NCBI GenBank assembly: GCA_016195965.1
Contig: JACPYR010000013.1
Coordinates: 1 to 44,816, forward strand
DNA: 44,816 bases
DNA from: Nitrosomonadales bacterium
GTDB lineage: Bacteria > Pseudomonadota > Gammaproteobacteria > Burkholderiales > Gallionellaceae
Reading direction: 5' to 3'
The notes below the pieces were generated by a model. The model saw only the letters and a program-made list of their open reading frames with translations. It had not been told where the DNA came from and made no database searches. Position 1 is the first letter of the stretch, and each line of letters opens with the position of its first letter. Positions 1-7,052 of this stretch are shown piece after piece. The position numbers and the translations under genes are program-made.

Positions 1-1
1 A

Positions 2-133
2 GATATTACGGAATACATCGTGGGGTTTTACAATTGCCTGCGGCTGCATTCAACCTTAGGCAATTTGCCACCGATAGTTTACGAAATGGAAATGGCAGCA
101 AAAGAACTTATTGATGTGTCCGATAATACCTGA
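2..133 (+). pseudogene. 3' end of IS3-family transposase OrfB (cut by window edge)
   Basis: The first frame from base 2 reads 43 codons to a TGA at 131-133. It contains the pattern FYNCLRLHSTLGNLPP, which matches the conserved C-terminal end of IS3-family OrfB integrases (typically FYN..R.HS.LGY.SP). The DDE catalytic core would lie upstream, outside the window, so whether the full element is intact cannot be judged. It reads toward the chemotaxis cluster and marks its left edge as an insertion site or old rearrangement junction. Confidence 0.85.
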
Positions 134-141
134 CCACTACA

Positions 142-177
142 CCATTAAGTTTAATCAACAGTGCAACGCTACACTAG
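142..177 (-). repeat. Short fragment of the REP/MITE-like repeat family
   Basis: On the minus strand this 36-base stretch reproduces the left end of the repeat seen at 2918 and 36019 (begins CTAGTGTAGCGTTGCACTG and runs to TTAATGG), then similarity stops. The inner palindrome is missing. It sits just after the IS3 transposase stop, so it may be a relic cut by the IS insertion or by deletion. The remaining bases up to the cheR start at 262 show no gene. Confidence 0.7.
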
Positions 178-261
178 CTTGCCTCAAGGCGTGGTTACGA
201 CCGCGCAACGTTAGGTTGAATATGTGCGGCGGATTGCGGAACGGGTAATCAAGAGGAAAAA

Positions 262-1128
262 ATGCACAACACGACAGGGCATGGCAGCCCGGAACACAGA
301 CATAGCGGCCACCCGCCGGATGGTCATGCGATATTGCGCGACAACGAGTTTGCGCAATTTCGCGACATGATTTATCGCATCGCCGGCATCAATTTGTCGC
401 CGGCCAAGAAACAACTGGTCGCGAGCCGCTTGATGAAGCGGCTGAAGCATCTCAATCTGGCGAGTTACGGGGAGTATTTCAAGCTGATCAGCTCCCCTCA
501 AGGCAAGGCCGAATTGCAGGTGGCGGTGGATGCGCTGACCACCAATGAGACGCACTTTTTCCGCGAGCCCAAACATTTCGATTTTCTGCGCAATCGCGTC
601 ATCCCGGCACGCAAGTCCGGACGCGGGCTGCGCATCTGGAGCGCGGCCTGTTCCAGCGGAGAAGAACCCTACAGCATCGCGATGCTGCTGGATGAGTTGC
701 TGGGAAATGAACCTTGGGAGGTGGTGGCCTCCGACATCAGCACCCATGTGCTGGCCAAGGCGCGCAGCGGCCTGTACCCCATCGTGCGTATGCCGGAAAT
801 TCCCAAACATTATTTAAACCGCTACTGCCTCAAAGGGGTGGGTGAGCACGACGGCACCTTGCTGATCGAGCAGTCGTTACGCGACCGGGTGCGCTTCGTG
901 CAGCATAACCTGACCGAAACTCCTGATAAACTGGGCGATTTCGATGTGATCTTTTTGCGCAACGTGATGATTTATTTCGATATGGAAACCAAGCGTCAGG
1001 TAGTATCGAGGCTGCTGCCGAGGTTGCGTCCCGGCGGATATTTTCTGGTCAGCCATTCAGAAAGCCTGAACGGCGTGACCGACGAGGTGAAGCTGGTTGT
1101 GCCGGCTGTTTACCGTAAACACGAGTGA
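262..1128 (+). CDS. cheR: CheR chemoreceptor glutamate methyltransferase (first copy)
   Basis: This is a 288-residue S-adenosylmethionine-dependent methyltransferase that methylates glutamates on chemoreceptor helices during adaptation. After a poorly conserved histidine-rich N-terminus comes the helical CheR_N domain (about residues 28-90). The catalytic domain follows, with the SAM-binding motif around WSAACSSGEEPYS, and the signature FLRNVMIYFD near residue 235. The ATG at 262 has a purine-rich Shine-Dalgarno (AAGAGGAAAA) directly upstream. It leads cheR-cheD-cheB, with cheD beginning 10 bases after its stop. A second cheR lies at 15017 in the same cluster. The family assignment is secure; which receptors each CheR serves is not visible, though mcp3 ends in a CheR-type tether. 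Confidence 0.96.
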   Translation: MHNTTGHGSPEHRHSGHPPDGHAILRDNEFAQFRDMIYRIAGINLSPAKKQLVASRLMKRLKHLNLASYGEYFKLISSPQGKAELQVAVDALTTNETHFFREPKHFDFLRNRVIPARKSGRGLRIWSAACSSGEEPYSIAMLLDELLGNEPWEVVASDISTHVLAKARSGLYPIVRMPEIPKHYLNRYCLKGVGEHDGTLLIEQSLRDRVRFVQHNLTETPDKLGDFDVIFLRNVMIYFDMETKRQVVSRLLPRLRPGGYFLVSHSESLNGVTDEVKLVVPAVYRKHE

Positions 1129-1138
1129 TGGAAGCGCG

Positions 1139-1726
1139 ATGCATAAGCCCGCCCATGTGATCGAGATATTTCTGCAGCCCGGGGATTTTTACTTCGGCGA
1201 CAGGAATACGCGCATCCGCACGCTGCTGGGCTCCTGTGTTTCCATTATCTGCTGGCATCCCCATAAACTGATCGGAGGGATGTGCCACTATATGCTGTCC
1301 TCCCGTGGCAAGCCGCGCGGCGGAGAACTGGACGGCAAATATGCCGATGAAGCGATGGAGATGTTCCTGCGCGAAATCCGCGCCGCGCAGACCCAGCCAT
1401 CCGAATACCAGGTGAAACTGTTCGGCGCGGGCAACATGTTCCCGCTAGAAGGCAACCGGGATTGCCGGGGGTGTACGCCGGAGAAGGCCTATCTCAAGCC
1501 GAAGGGAGCTTGCCCCAAGATTTCCTGCCAGAACCATATGGCGGCCTACTATCTGGTGCAACTGCATGGTTTTACCCTCCAGGCCGAACATCTTGGCGGG
1601 CGGGGGCACCGCCAGTTATTGTTCGATATCTGGAGCGGCAACGCGTGGATGAAGCATGTGCCGGCATCCGTACCGCTCTCGCCCAGCATAGATGGTGTCG
1701 CAGGTAAAGAGGTTGCCGCAGAATGA
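1139..1726 (+). CDS. cheD: CheD receptor glutamine deamidase with a four-cysteine insertion (first copy)
   Basis: CheD deamidates glutamines on chemoreceptors. The start chosen is ATG 1139 (195 residues), because the conserved fold begins shortly after it and GGAAG lies upstream; a longer frame from 1097 would only add 14 residues overlapping cheR. Catalytic residues are visible: Thr28, Cys33 in LLGSCVS and His50 in GGMCHYML. Instead of the usual short stretch after GAGNMF, it has an insertion with Cys109, Cys112, Cys125 and Cys130 (CX2C-X12-CX4C). The other two CheDs of the cluster lack it. That arrangement could bind zinc or another metal, or form disulfides; this is inference. The gene overlaps cheB by ATGA, so the two are translationally coupled. 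Confidence 0.93.
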   Translation: MHKPAHVIEIFLQPGDFYFGDRNTRIRTLLGSCVSIICWHPHKLIGGMCHYMLSSRGKPRGGELDGKYADEAMEMFLREIRAAQTQPSEYQVKLFGAGNMFPLEGNRDCRGCTPEKAYLKPKGACPKISCQNHMAAYYLVQLHGFTLQAEHLGGRGHRQLLFDIWSGNAWMKHVPASVPLSPSIDGVAGKEVAAE

Positions 1727-2808
1727 AAAAAATCCGGGTGATGATCGTCGACGATTCCGCCGTGGTGCGACAGGTGCTGTCTGCGGTGCTGGCGGATGAT
1801 GCGTCGATAGAACTGATAGGCGCGGCTTCCGATCCGGTGTTCGCGATCGAGCGTATGCGCAAGCAATGGCCGGACGTGCTGGTGCTGGACGTGGAAATGC
1901 CGCGCATGGACGGCATCACCTTCCTGAAAAAAATCATGGCGGAACGCCCAACCCCGGTGATCATCTGTTCCACGCTGACCGAGCAGGGGGCTACTACCAC
2001 GATGCAGGCGCTGGAGGCAGGCGCATTCACGATCATCACCAAACCCAAACTGGGTTTGAAACGCTTTCTGGAAGATTCGTCGGACGACTTGCTCAGCGCG
2101 ATCAAGGCTGCGGCAAACGCCAATGTGGGTAAATTGGTGCCGGCAGTCAAGGCGCCCGTGGCGGCGCTTGCGGTGCAGCCCAAGTTGTCTGCCGATGCGA
2201 TACTTTCTGCCGCGCCCCACACCGGACATGCGATGGCGGAAACCACGGATCGCGTTGTGGCGATCGGCACTTCTACGGGCGGCACGCAGGCGTTGGAACT
2301 GGTGCTGACGGCATTGCCCAGAGTCTGCCCCGGCATAGTGATCGTGCAGCATATGCCGGAAAAATTTACCGGCGCATTTGCGGCCAGGCTCAACGACCTG
2401 TGCCAGATCGAGGTGCGTGAGGCGAGGAGCGGCGACCGCGTACTGCCGGGGCTGGCGTTGATTGCACCGGGCGGCAGGCATATGCTGCTAAAACGCAACG
2501 GCGCGCAGTATCACGTCGATATAGTGGACGGCCCGCCGGTGAGCCGCCACCGGCCATCGGTGAATGTGCTGTTCCGTTCCGTTTCCAAGACTGCCGGTAA
2601 AAATGCGCTGGGTATCATCATGACCGGCATGGGCGACGATGGTGCGGACGGCTTGCTGGAAATGCGCAATGAAGGCGCGATGACAATAGGCCAGGACGAA
2701 CAAAGCTGTGTGGTGTACGGCATGCCCAAGGAGGCGGTCAAGCGCGGCGCGGTAATCAAGACCCTGCCTCTTGGCGCGATTGCCGGAGCGATCGCAACAG
2801 CCCATTGA
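1723..2808 (+). CDS. cheB: CheB receptor methylesterase/deamidase (first copy)
   Basis: This 361-residue protein-glutamate methylesterase has an N-terminal receiver domain (residues 1-120, phospho-acceptor Asp56 in LVLDVEMP). A linker follows, then the C-terminal esterase domain (about 175-360) with the catalytic triad Ser184 (GTSTGG), His210 (VQHMPE) and Asp306 (MGDDGADG). CheA phosphorylates the receiver to activate demethylation. The start codon overlaps the cheD stop (ATGA). Length and motifs are standard. It is the last gene before a convergent junction filled by a repeat element. Confidence 0.96.
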   Translation: MKKIRVMIVDDSAVVRQVLSAVLADDASIELIGAASDPVFAIERMRKQWPDVLVLDVEMPRMDGITFLKKIMAERPTPVIICSTLTEQGATTTMQALEAGAFTIITKPKLGLKRFLEDSSDDLLSAIKAAANANVGKLVPAVKAPVAALAVQPKLSADAILSAAPHTGHAMAETTDRVVAIGTSTGGTQALELVLTALPRVCPGIVIVQHMPEKFTGAFAARLNDLCQIEVREARSGDRVLPGLALIAPGGRHMLLKRNGAQYHVDIVDGPPVSRHRPSVNVLFRSVSKTAGKNALGIIMTGMGDDGADGLLEMRNEGAMTIGQDEQSCVVYGMPKEAVKRGAVIKTLPLGAIAGAIATAH

Positions 2809-2850
2809 TACGGTAAATACTGCCACCGGGCAGCCCCGGCCCTTAAACCT

Positions 2851-3084
2851 AAAAAACGCAATTCAAGCCACATAACCAGCCACTTGGCTGCCGTATTTTG
2901 GCTGCCTAGTGGAATGGCTAGTGTAGCGTTGCACTGTTGATTAAACCTAATGGAGTTATCGAGCAAGTCCTTTGTGGGAGCGGCTTTAGCCGCGATGCGG
3001 ACAGTAAACTCGAGCGACCAATCGCGGCTAAAGCCGCTCCCACTGGAGAAGTTAAGTTCCAAGCAGAATGCAACACTACACTAG
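2851..3084 (+). repeat. REP/MITE-like element, copy 1 (long form)
   Basis: The core at 2918-3084 has near-identical inverted ends (CTAGTGTAG... and ...CTACACTAG). It encloses a perfect 23-base inverted repeat: arms 2974-2996 and 3021-3043, starting GTGGGAGCGGCTTTAGCC, with a CTCGAG-containing loop. An extra left module (2851-2917) is shared with the copy at 21534-21737 and contains its own hairpin (CCACTTGGC...). The core recurs at 36019-36184. The inner palindrome resembles REP sequences of other proteobacteria. No coding capacity is seen. It lies between convergent cheB and mcp1. Confidence 0.85.
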
Positions 3085-3230
3085 TAGTTTTATCAGAGAT
3101 CACAGAGCACACAGAGAGAGTGGCGATTTCACGCGCTTCTATATGCTCACCCCAAAGGTGCGTCAATCTCTTGCTCTTGGTCCAACCGTCTGTTTTATCT
3201 CTGTGTTCTCTGTGGCTGACTAAGTTTTTC
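3085..3230. repeat. Inverted-repeat element of CACAGAG type
   Basis: About 146 bases flanked by imperfect inverted arms: 3089-3118 carries TCAGAGATCACAGAGCACAC and 3196-3226 carries its near reverse complement (CTCTGTGTTCTCTGTGGC). It has no coding potential and abuts both the REP/MITE element and the mcp1 stop codon at 3234. Together the two repeats fill the whole 2809-3233 gap. It could act as a bidirectional stem-loop at the end of mcp1, but no T-run typical of an intrinsic terminator is evident. Confidence 0.55.
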
Positions 3231-3233
3231 GGA

Positions 3234-4943
3234 TTAAAACAAAATATCGTCCGAGGACGATTGAGCGGTTGTTTGCGCATTCGATGGTTCAGGCACCGGC
3301 ATTGTTTCGTGAACGATAAATTTGCTCACCAGAGCATCTAATTTGATTGCTTCATTCGCAACCTTTTCGATTTCTGCCGATGTGTTGTTCGCACTGAATG
3401 CCGTCTGGTCGGCAACGCTGCTGATATTGATTATGGTGGAATTGATTCTCGTCGCTACCGAACTTTGTTGTTCGACCGATTCGGATATCCGTGCATTGAC
3501 TTCGCGTATCTTGGCGATGGATTGAATAATATTTTCGAATGCCTCGCTGGTTATGTTGATTTGTTCCACGCTTTTGTCGGCCTTGTCGCTGCCGGTGGTC
3601 ATGACTTGCGTCGCTTCTTTCACTCCCACAAGCAGAGTTTCGATTTTTTTCTGAATTTCAAAGGTTGCTTCCTGGGTGCGTTGTGCCAGTTTGCGGACTT
3701 CATCTGCAACCACGGCAAATCCTCGCCCCTGTTCCCCGGCTCGGGCGGCCTCGATCGCTGCGTTAAGGGCCAGCAAGTTTGTCTGGCTGGCAATTCCGGA
3801 AATGATCTGCGTCACGCTACGGATTTCGTCGCTTTCTTTTTGCAAGGTTTGTATGACTACAGTCGCCGCTTTGACATCTACCGCCAATGTATGTATCGAA
3901 ACGACCGTTTCCGATACGGTGGTCTTTGCCGCATTGGCCTGTTCTGCGATGTTTTCAGCAATGGAAACGGCCTCTTTAGCGCCTTCGACGGATTCCTGCA
4001 AGGAGTCTGCAATTGCTGTGACCGCGTTGCTCGCCTCTATGGTTTCTTCCTTTTGAGTTTTGACACCTTGGCCCGTCATATTGGAGACTATGGTCACCCG
4101 CTGGGCGGTATCGGATAAATGGTGCGCGGCAATTTTGACGCCGCCTATCAACTGTCCCAGCTCCTCGTTTTGTTTATTGAAGGCAAGAGCCGCTTGCCCG
4201 ATCTCGTCGTTACTGCTCACCTCGATGCGTAGCGTGAAATTTCCGCTTTTGCCGACTTCATCTATGCTGGAGATCAAACGCCTGATGGGTAAGGTGACTA
4301 AGCGGGTAATGTAGATAGAGAAGAGGCAAGCCAGAAAAACGGCCGATATCCCGCCGATGATGAGTATTTTCATGGTGCGCGAAGCATTGCTCAAACTGAC
4401 AGCAGTGATGTCGTTGGCTTCGGAGATTTGCTGCTGGCGGAAAACTGACAACTCGGATTCGATGGTATCGCTATCCTGATCGAAGCCTACCATCTGGCCG
4501 TTGCCCTTCATGATTAGGTTACCGGCATCGGTTCCCGAACTGATATAGGTTTCGGCCATCTGTTTGCCTTTGGCATAGAAGGTATTGAAGTGGGCCTCTA
4601 TGCGTGCGATCTGCTGCAATTTTGCGGCATTGTTCTCGCGCTGAAATTTTTCCTTGAATTTCGCAATTCCCGCCAGAAACTGTTTGGCAGCCTTATCCGC
4701 ATCCTGAAAACCTTCTCTATCATGCGTAGCGGAAACATCGGTTAGAAACTGTTGCACCTGGGAGCGATCCGTGTCCATCTGATCAACGATCAACACAAAG
4801 GGCAGCGTTTCCCCATTGATCTGCCGGATGTCGGCCATCACGGTCATTAGCGAGTTGCCGGCCAGCAAGGAATTAATCACGAATATTGCCGAGACAATGG
4901 CAAAGCCTAAACCCAGTTTGATACCAATGCGGAAATTTTTCAT
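3234..4943 (-). CDS. Transmembrane chemoreceptor with four-helix-bundle ligand domain (mcp1)
   Basis: This 569-residue methyl-accepting chemotaxis protein has TM1 at about 10-32, a periplasmic four-helix-bundle-like sensor (33-190), TM2 at about 191-212 and HAMP (213-266). The cytoplasmic signalling hairpin has its tip near 385-420 ([20 protein letters not shown]). The ATG has a strong Shine-Dalgarno (GAGGAGATTTA). The ligand cannot be predicted. The protein ends in DDILF rather than a CheR-tethering xWxxF peptide, and this tail resembles the ends of mcp2, CheD2 and CheD3. It is divergent from mcp2 across a 290-bp gap and convergent with cheB1. Confidence 0.93.
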   Translation of the reverse strand: MKNFRIGIKLGLGFAIVSAIFVINSLLAGNSLMTVMADIRQINGETLPFVLIVDQMDTDRSQVQQFLTDVSATHDREGFQDADKAAKQFLAGIAKFKEKFQRENNAAKLQQIARIEAHFNTFYAKGKQMAETYISSGTDAGNLIMKGNGQMVGFDQDSDTIESELSVFRQQQISEANDITAVSLSNASRTMKILIIGGISAVFLACLFSIYITRLVTLPIRRLISSIDEVGKSGNFTLRIEVSSNDEIGQAALAFNKQNEELGQLIGGVKIAAHHLSDTAQRVTIVSNMTGQGVKTQKEETIEASNAVTAIADSLQESVEGAKEAVSIAENIAEQANAAKTTVSETVVSIHTLAVDVKAATVVIQTLQKESDEIRSVTQIISGIASQTNLLALNAAIEAARAGEQGRGFAVVADEVRKLAQRTQEATFEIQKKIETLLVGVKEATQVMTTGSDKADKSVEQINITSEAFENIIQSIAKIREVNARISESVEQQSSVATRINSTIINISSVADQTAFSANNTSAEIEKVANEAIKLDALVSKFIVHETMPVPEPSNAQTTAQSSSDDILF

Positions 4944-5159
4944 TAAATCTCCTCAATATTGCGATTGGGCTACATTGCGGTGGAGCAGGGAGCGCGTTGC
5001 AGCCCAAGTTCATTGCCTTCGGTAGCGCAATCCTTTAACCTAATCGTGGCACTGTAATCATATATATCCGCAGTTAATGGCTCGAAATGAGGCAATATTC
5101 CATCTTTATTGAAGGGATATGATAGCAAAAATAAAATTACACTAAGGTGCGGAAAATCC

Positions 5160-5186
5160 TAAATATTTGCGATTCCATGCCGAAAT
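5160..5186 (+). promoter_or_regulatory. Candidate sigma-28 (FliA) promoter for mcp2
   Basis: TAAA at 5160-5163 and GCCGAAAT at 5179-5186 are separated by exactly 15 bases. This matches the flagellar sigma-28 consensus TAAA-N15-GCCGATAA at the -35 and 6 of 8 bases of the -10. Transcription would start near 5193, about 40 bases before mcp2. The rest of the 4944-5233 gap shows no gene; no equally good site was found for the divergent mcp1. Confidence 0.55.
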
Positions 5187-5233
5187 AGCTTACTTAATCG
5201 TTAAAGAATAAAACCCAGGGGAAACAATATTCA

Positions 5234-6436
5234 ATGGCCAATACGAAATTAATCAAACTCGCTCTCGTGGGTGCCTTGTTGAACGGGATAGTGTTGGCCG
5301 GCCATGCCTTCTATTTGAATAGTCCCGATGCCATGCTGCCTGACCTGCTGGTGTTTTTGCTGATGGTGTTGGTGTGGGGCTATCTGTTAAAACTGGCCGG
5401 CAGCGAAAAAAAGACTGCTGAAAATTTCGATGCGGCATATAGGGGGGATGCCCCGCTGATTCATGAAAGCAATTCTTTTCATGTGCAATTGGGCAAAGAG
5501 CTGTCCGGCCAGCTTGATTCCGCATATACCGAACTGGGCAACACCCGCGCCATACTCAGCGACGCGATCAATACGCTGGTTCGCACTTTTACCGAAATGG
5601 CCGAAGATGTACGCGCGCAGCAGGGCTTGGTGCAGTCTATTTCCGGCGGGGACGATAACGGCAGCGCGCACCTGAAGTTCGAAAAATTCGTTCAGGATAC
5701 CCAGTCGGTGCTGGATCAGTTTGTTGAAAGCACCGTACAGAACAGCACCAGGGCGATGGAGCTGGTGGAAAAAGTCGATGTCGTCACAAAACAGGTCTCC
5801 GGGATTCTGGGAATTTTGAGCGAGGTCGAGAGCATAGCCAAACAAACCAACCTGCTCTCGCTAAACGCCGCAATTGAGGCGGCGCGGGCGGGCGATGCGG
5901 GGCGGGGGTTTGCCGTCGTCGCCGATGAGGTGCATAAACTTTCTGAAAAAACGAATAAGTTCAGCAGCGAAATCCGCACCCTGGTCAACACGGTCAATAA
6001 TTCGCTGGGCGATGCCGAAGTTTTTATCAACAGCATGGCGGCCAAAGACATGTCATTCGTGATGGAATCCAAGCACCACGTGCAGGAGATGATGGACGAG
6101 CTCAAGATAATGAACGAGACCATAGCCAACAATGCCGTCGAATTGGGCAAGATATCTACCAGAGTCGAACAAAACGTGGCCCAGGCCGTGTCCTCTCTGC
6201 AATTCCAGGACATGAGTTCCCAGTTGATATCGCATGCACAGATGCGACTCGCGGCTTTGCGCGAAGTCTCTGAGCAAATGGGCAGGGGTGCGGACAGTCC
6301 CAATCGCGGCGAGTATCTCGAACAAATTTCGGCCTATAACCGTTCCATGCACGAGCATGTCGTATCGCTGGACAACAAAAAAACCAACCCGGTTGCGCAG
6401 AATAATTTAAGCACGGGAGATGTGGAGCTGTTTTAA
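5234..6436 (+). CDS. Short membrane-anchored chemoreceptor with CheZ-like DxxxQ motif (mcp2)
   Basis: This 400-residue receptor has no periplasmic sensor. Two closely spaced hydrophobic segments (about 6-28 and 36-55) anchor it, followed directly by a signalling hairpin with its tip at about 202-235 ([20 protein letters not shown]). Behind the hairpin lies [13 protein letters not shown], in which Asp326 and Gln330 reproduce the D-x3-Q spacing and context of the CheZ phosphatase site (FQDLTGQ). No cheZ is seen in the window, so a CheY-phosphate phosphatase role is possible but is inference. The C-terminus is GDVELF, a tail shared with CheD3. It has a sigma-28-like promoter and is followed immediately by a repeat. 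Confidence 0.88.
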   Translation: MANTKLIKLALVGALLNGIVLAGHAFYLNSPDAMLPDLLVFLLMVLVWGYLLKLAGSEKKTAENFDAAYRGDAPLIHESNSFHVQLGKELSGQLDSAYTELGNTRAILSDAINTLVRTFTEMAEDVRAQQGLVQSISGGDDNGSAHLKFEKFVQDTQSVLDQFVESTVQNSTRAMELVEKVDVVTKQVSGILGILSEVESIAKQTNLLSLNAAIEAARAGDAGRGFAVVADEVHKLSEKTNKFSSEIRTLVNTVNNSLGDAEVFINSMAAKDMSFVMESKHHVQEMMDELKIMNETIANNAVELGKISTRVEQNVAQAVSSLQFQDMSSQLISHAQMRLAALREVSEQMGRGADSPNRGEYLEQISAYNRSMHEHVVSLDNKKTNPVAQNNLSTGDVELF

Positions 6437-6544
6437 GGAGACGCTGATTTATTCGTCATCACCGCGAAGGCGGTGATCCGGTGCCCTAATTTAACCGGGT
6501 TCCCGCCTGCGCGGGAACGACGTAACCGAATAATCAGCGTTTCC
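6437..6544. repeat. 108-bp inverted-repeat (MITE-like) element after mcp2
   Basis: The ends form an inverted repeat: GGAGACGCTGATTTATTCG at 6437 and its near reverse complement CGAATAATCAGCGTTTCC ending at 6544. The inside holds two further hairpins, one of them CCCGCCTGCGCGGGAA, a motif common in dispersed betaproteobacterial repeats. It starts on the base after the mcp2 TAA stop. A half-length copy in the opposite orientation follows the mcp3 stop at 12108. It separates mcp2 from cheY, whose own promoter must lie within it or in 6545-6620. Confidence 0.75.
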
Positions 6545-6620
6545 CTGGTGATGTTTTGTAGGTAAAGACGCATTCTGAAAATGTATTGATGTTCGATTTT
6601 TATTTATAGAGAGAGCAATT

Positions 6621-6986
6621 ATGGCTAAGACAATACTGACTGTTGATGACTCCGCATCCATCCGGCAAATGGTGACTTTCACGCTTAAATCAGCCGGTTA
6701 TTCGGTCGTTGAGGCCGTGGACGGGCAAGAGGGTTTGGATAAGGCCAAGGCGAACGCGATCGACCTGGTGTTGACCGACCAGAACATGCCCAAGATGGAT
6801 GGCTTGACGCTGATCAAGACGCTGCGCGGCCTGCCGCAATATAGAACCACGCCGATCCTGATGCTGACCACCGAGTCCAGCGACGCGATGAAATCGCAAG
6901 GCAAGGCTGCGGGGGCGACAGGCTGGCTGGTCAAGCCTTTCGACCCGCAAAAATTGCTGGAAGTCGTCAAGAAGGTGATCGGCTAG
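6621..6986 (+). CDS. cheY: CheY response regulator
   Basis: This is a stand-alone 121-residue receiver domain. Conserved residues are Asp9 and Asp10 (metal binding), Asp53 (phospho-acceptor, LTDQNMP), Thr83/Thr84 and Lys105 (LVKPFD). Trp102 occupies the place of the switch tyrosine (Tyr106 in E. coli CheY), an aromatic substitution. Phosphorylated by CheA, it would bind the flagellar motor switch. The start has GAGAGAGC upstream. It is followed at 67 bases by cheA, with a GC-rich hairpin in between. Confidence 0.95.
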   Translation: MAKTILTVDDSASIRQMVTFTLKSAGYSVVEAVDGQEGLDKAKANAIDLVLTDQNMPKMDGLTLIKTLRGLPQYRTTPILMLTTESSDAMKSQGKAAGATGWLVKPFDPQKLLEVVKKVIG

Positions 6987-7008
6987 CGCGCGGTTCAAAC
7001 CCGCGCGC
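6986..7008 (+). other. GC-rich hairpin between cheY and cheA
   Basis: An 8-bp stem (GCGCGCGG at 6986-6993 paired with CCGCGCGC at 7001-7008) begins inside the cheY stop codon. There is no following T-run, so it is unlikely to be a full intrinsic terminator. It may protect or process the cheY transcript, giving CheY and CheA different levels; this is inference. Confidence 0.5.
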
Positions 7009-7052
7009 CAAGCTAACCGCAACTCTCATATATCACGTCAGGGAAAAAGCCT

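Noticed and set aside
1097..1138. Upstream start for cheD1 overlapping cheR1
   Set aside because: The 14 extra residues are read out of the cheR1 coding end and are not conserved; ATG 1139 has its own ribosome site.
1549..2498. Two overlapping minus-strand frames of about 300 codons opposite cheB1
   Set aside because: Low-complexity shadow translations opposite a gene with intact catalytic motifs and coupled starts.
2974..3043. CRISPR-like palindromic repeats
   Set aside because: The copies are dispersed over 33 kb, not arrayed with spacers, and no cas genes are present; they fit REP/MITE elements.
6986..7008. Hairpin after cheY as an intrinsic terminator
   Set aside because: No T-run follows and cheA begins 45 bases later in the same direction; kept only as a hairpin.
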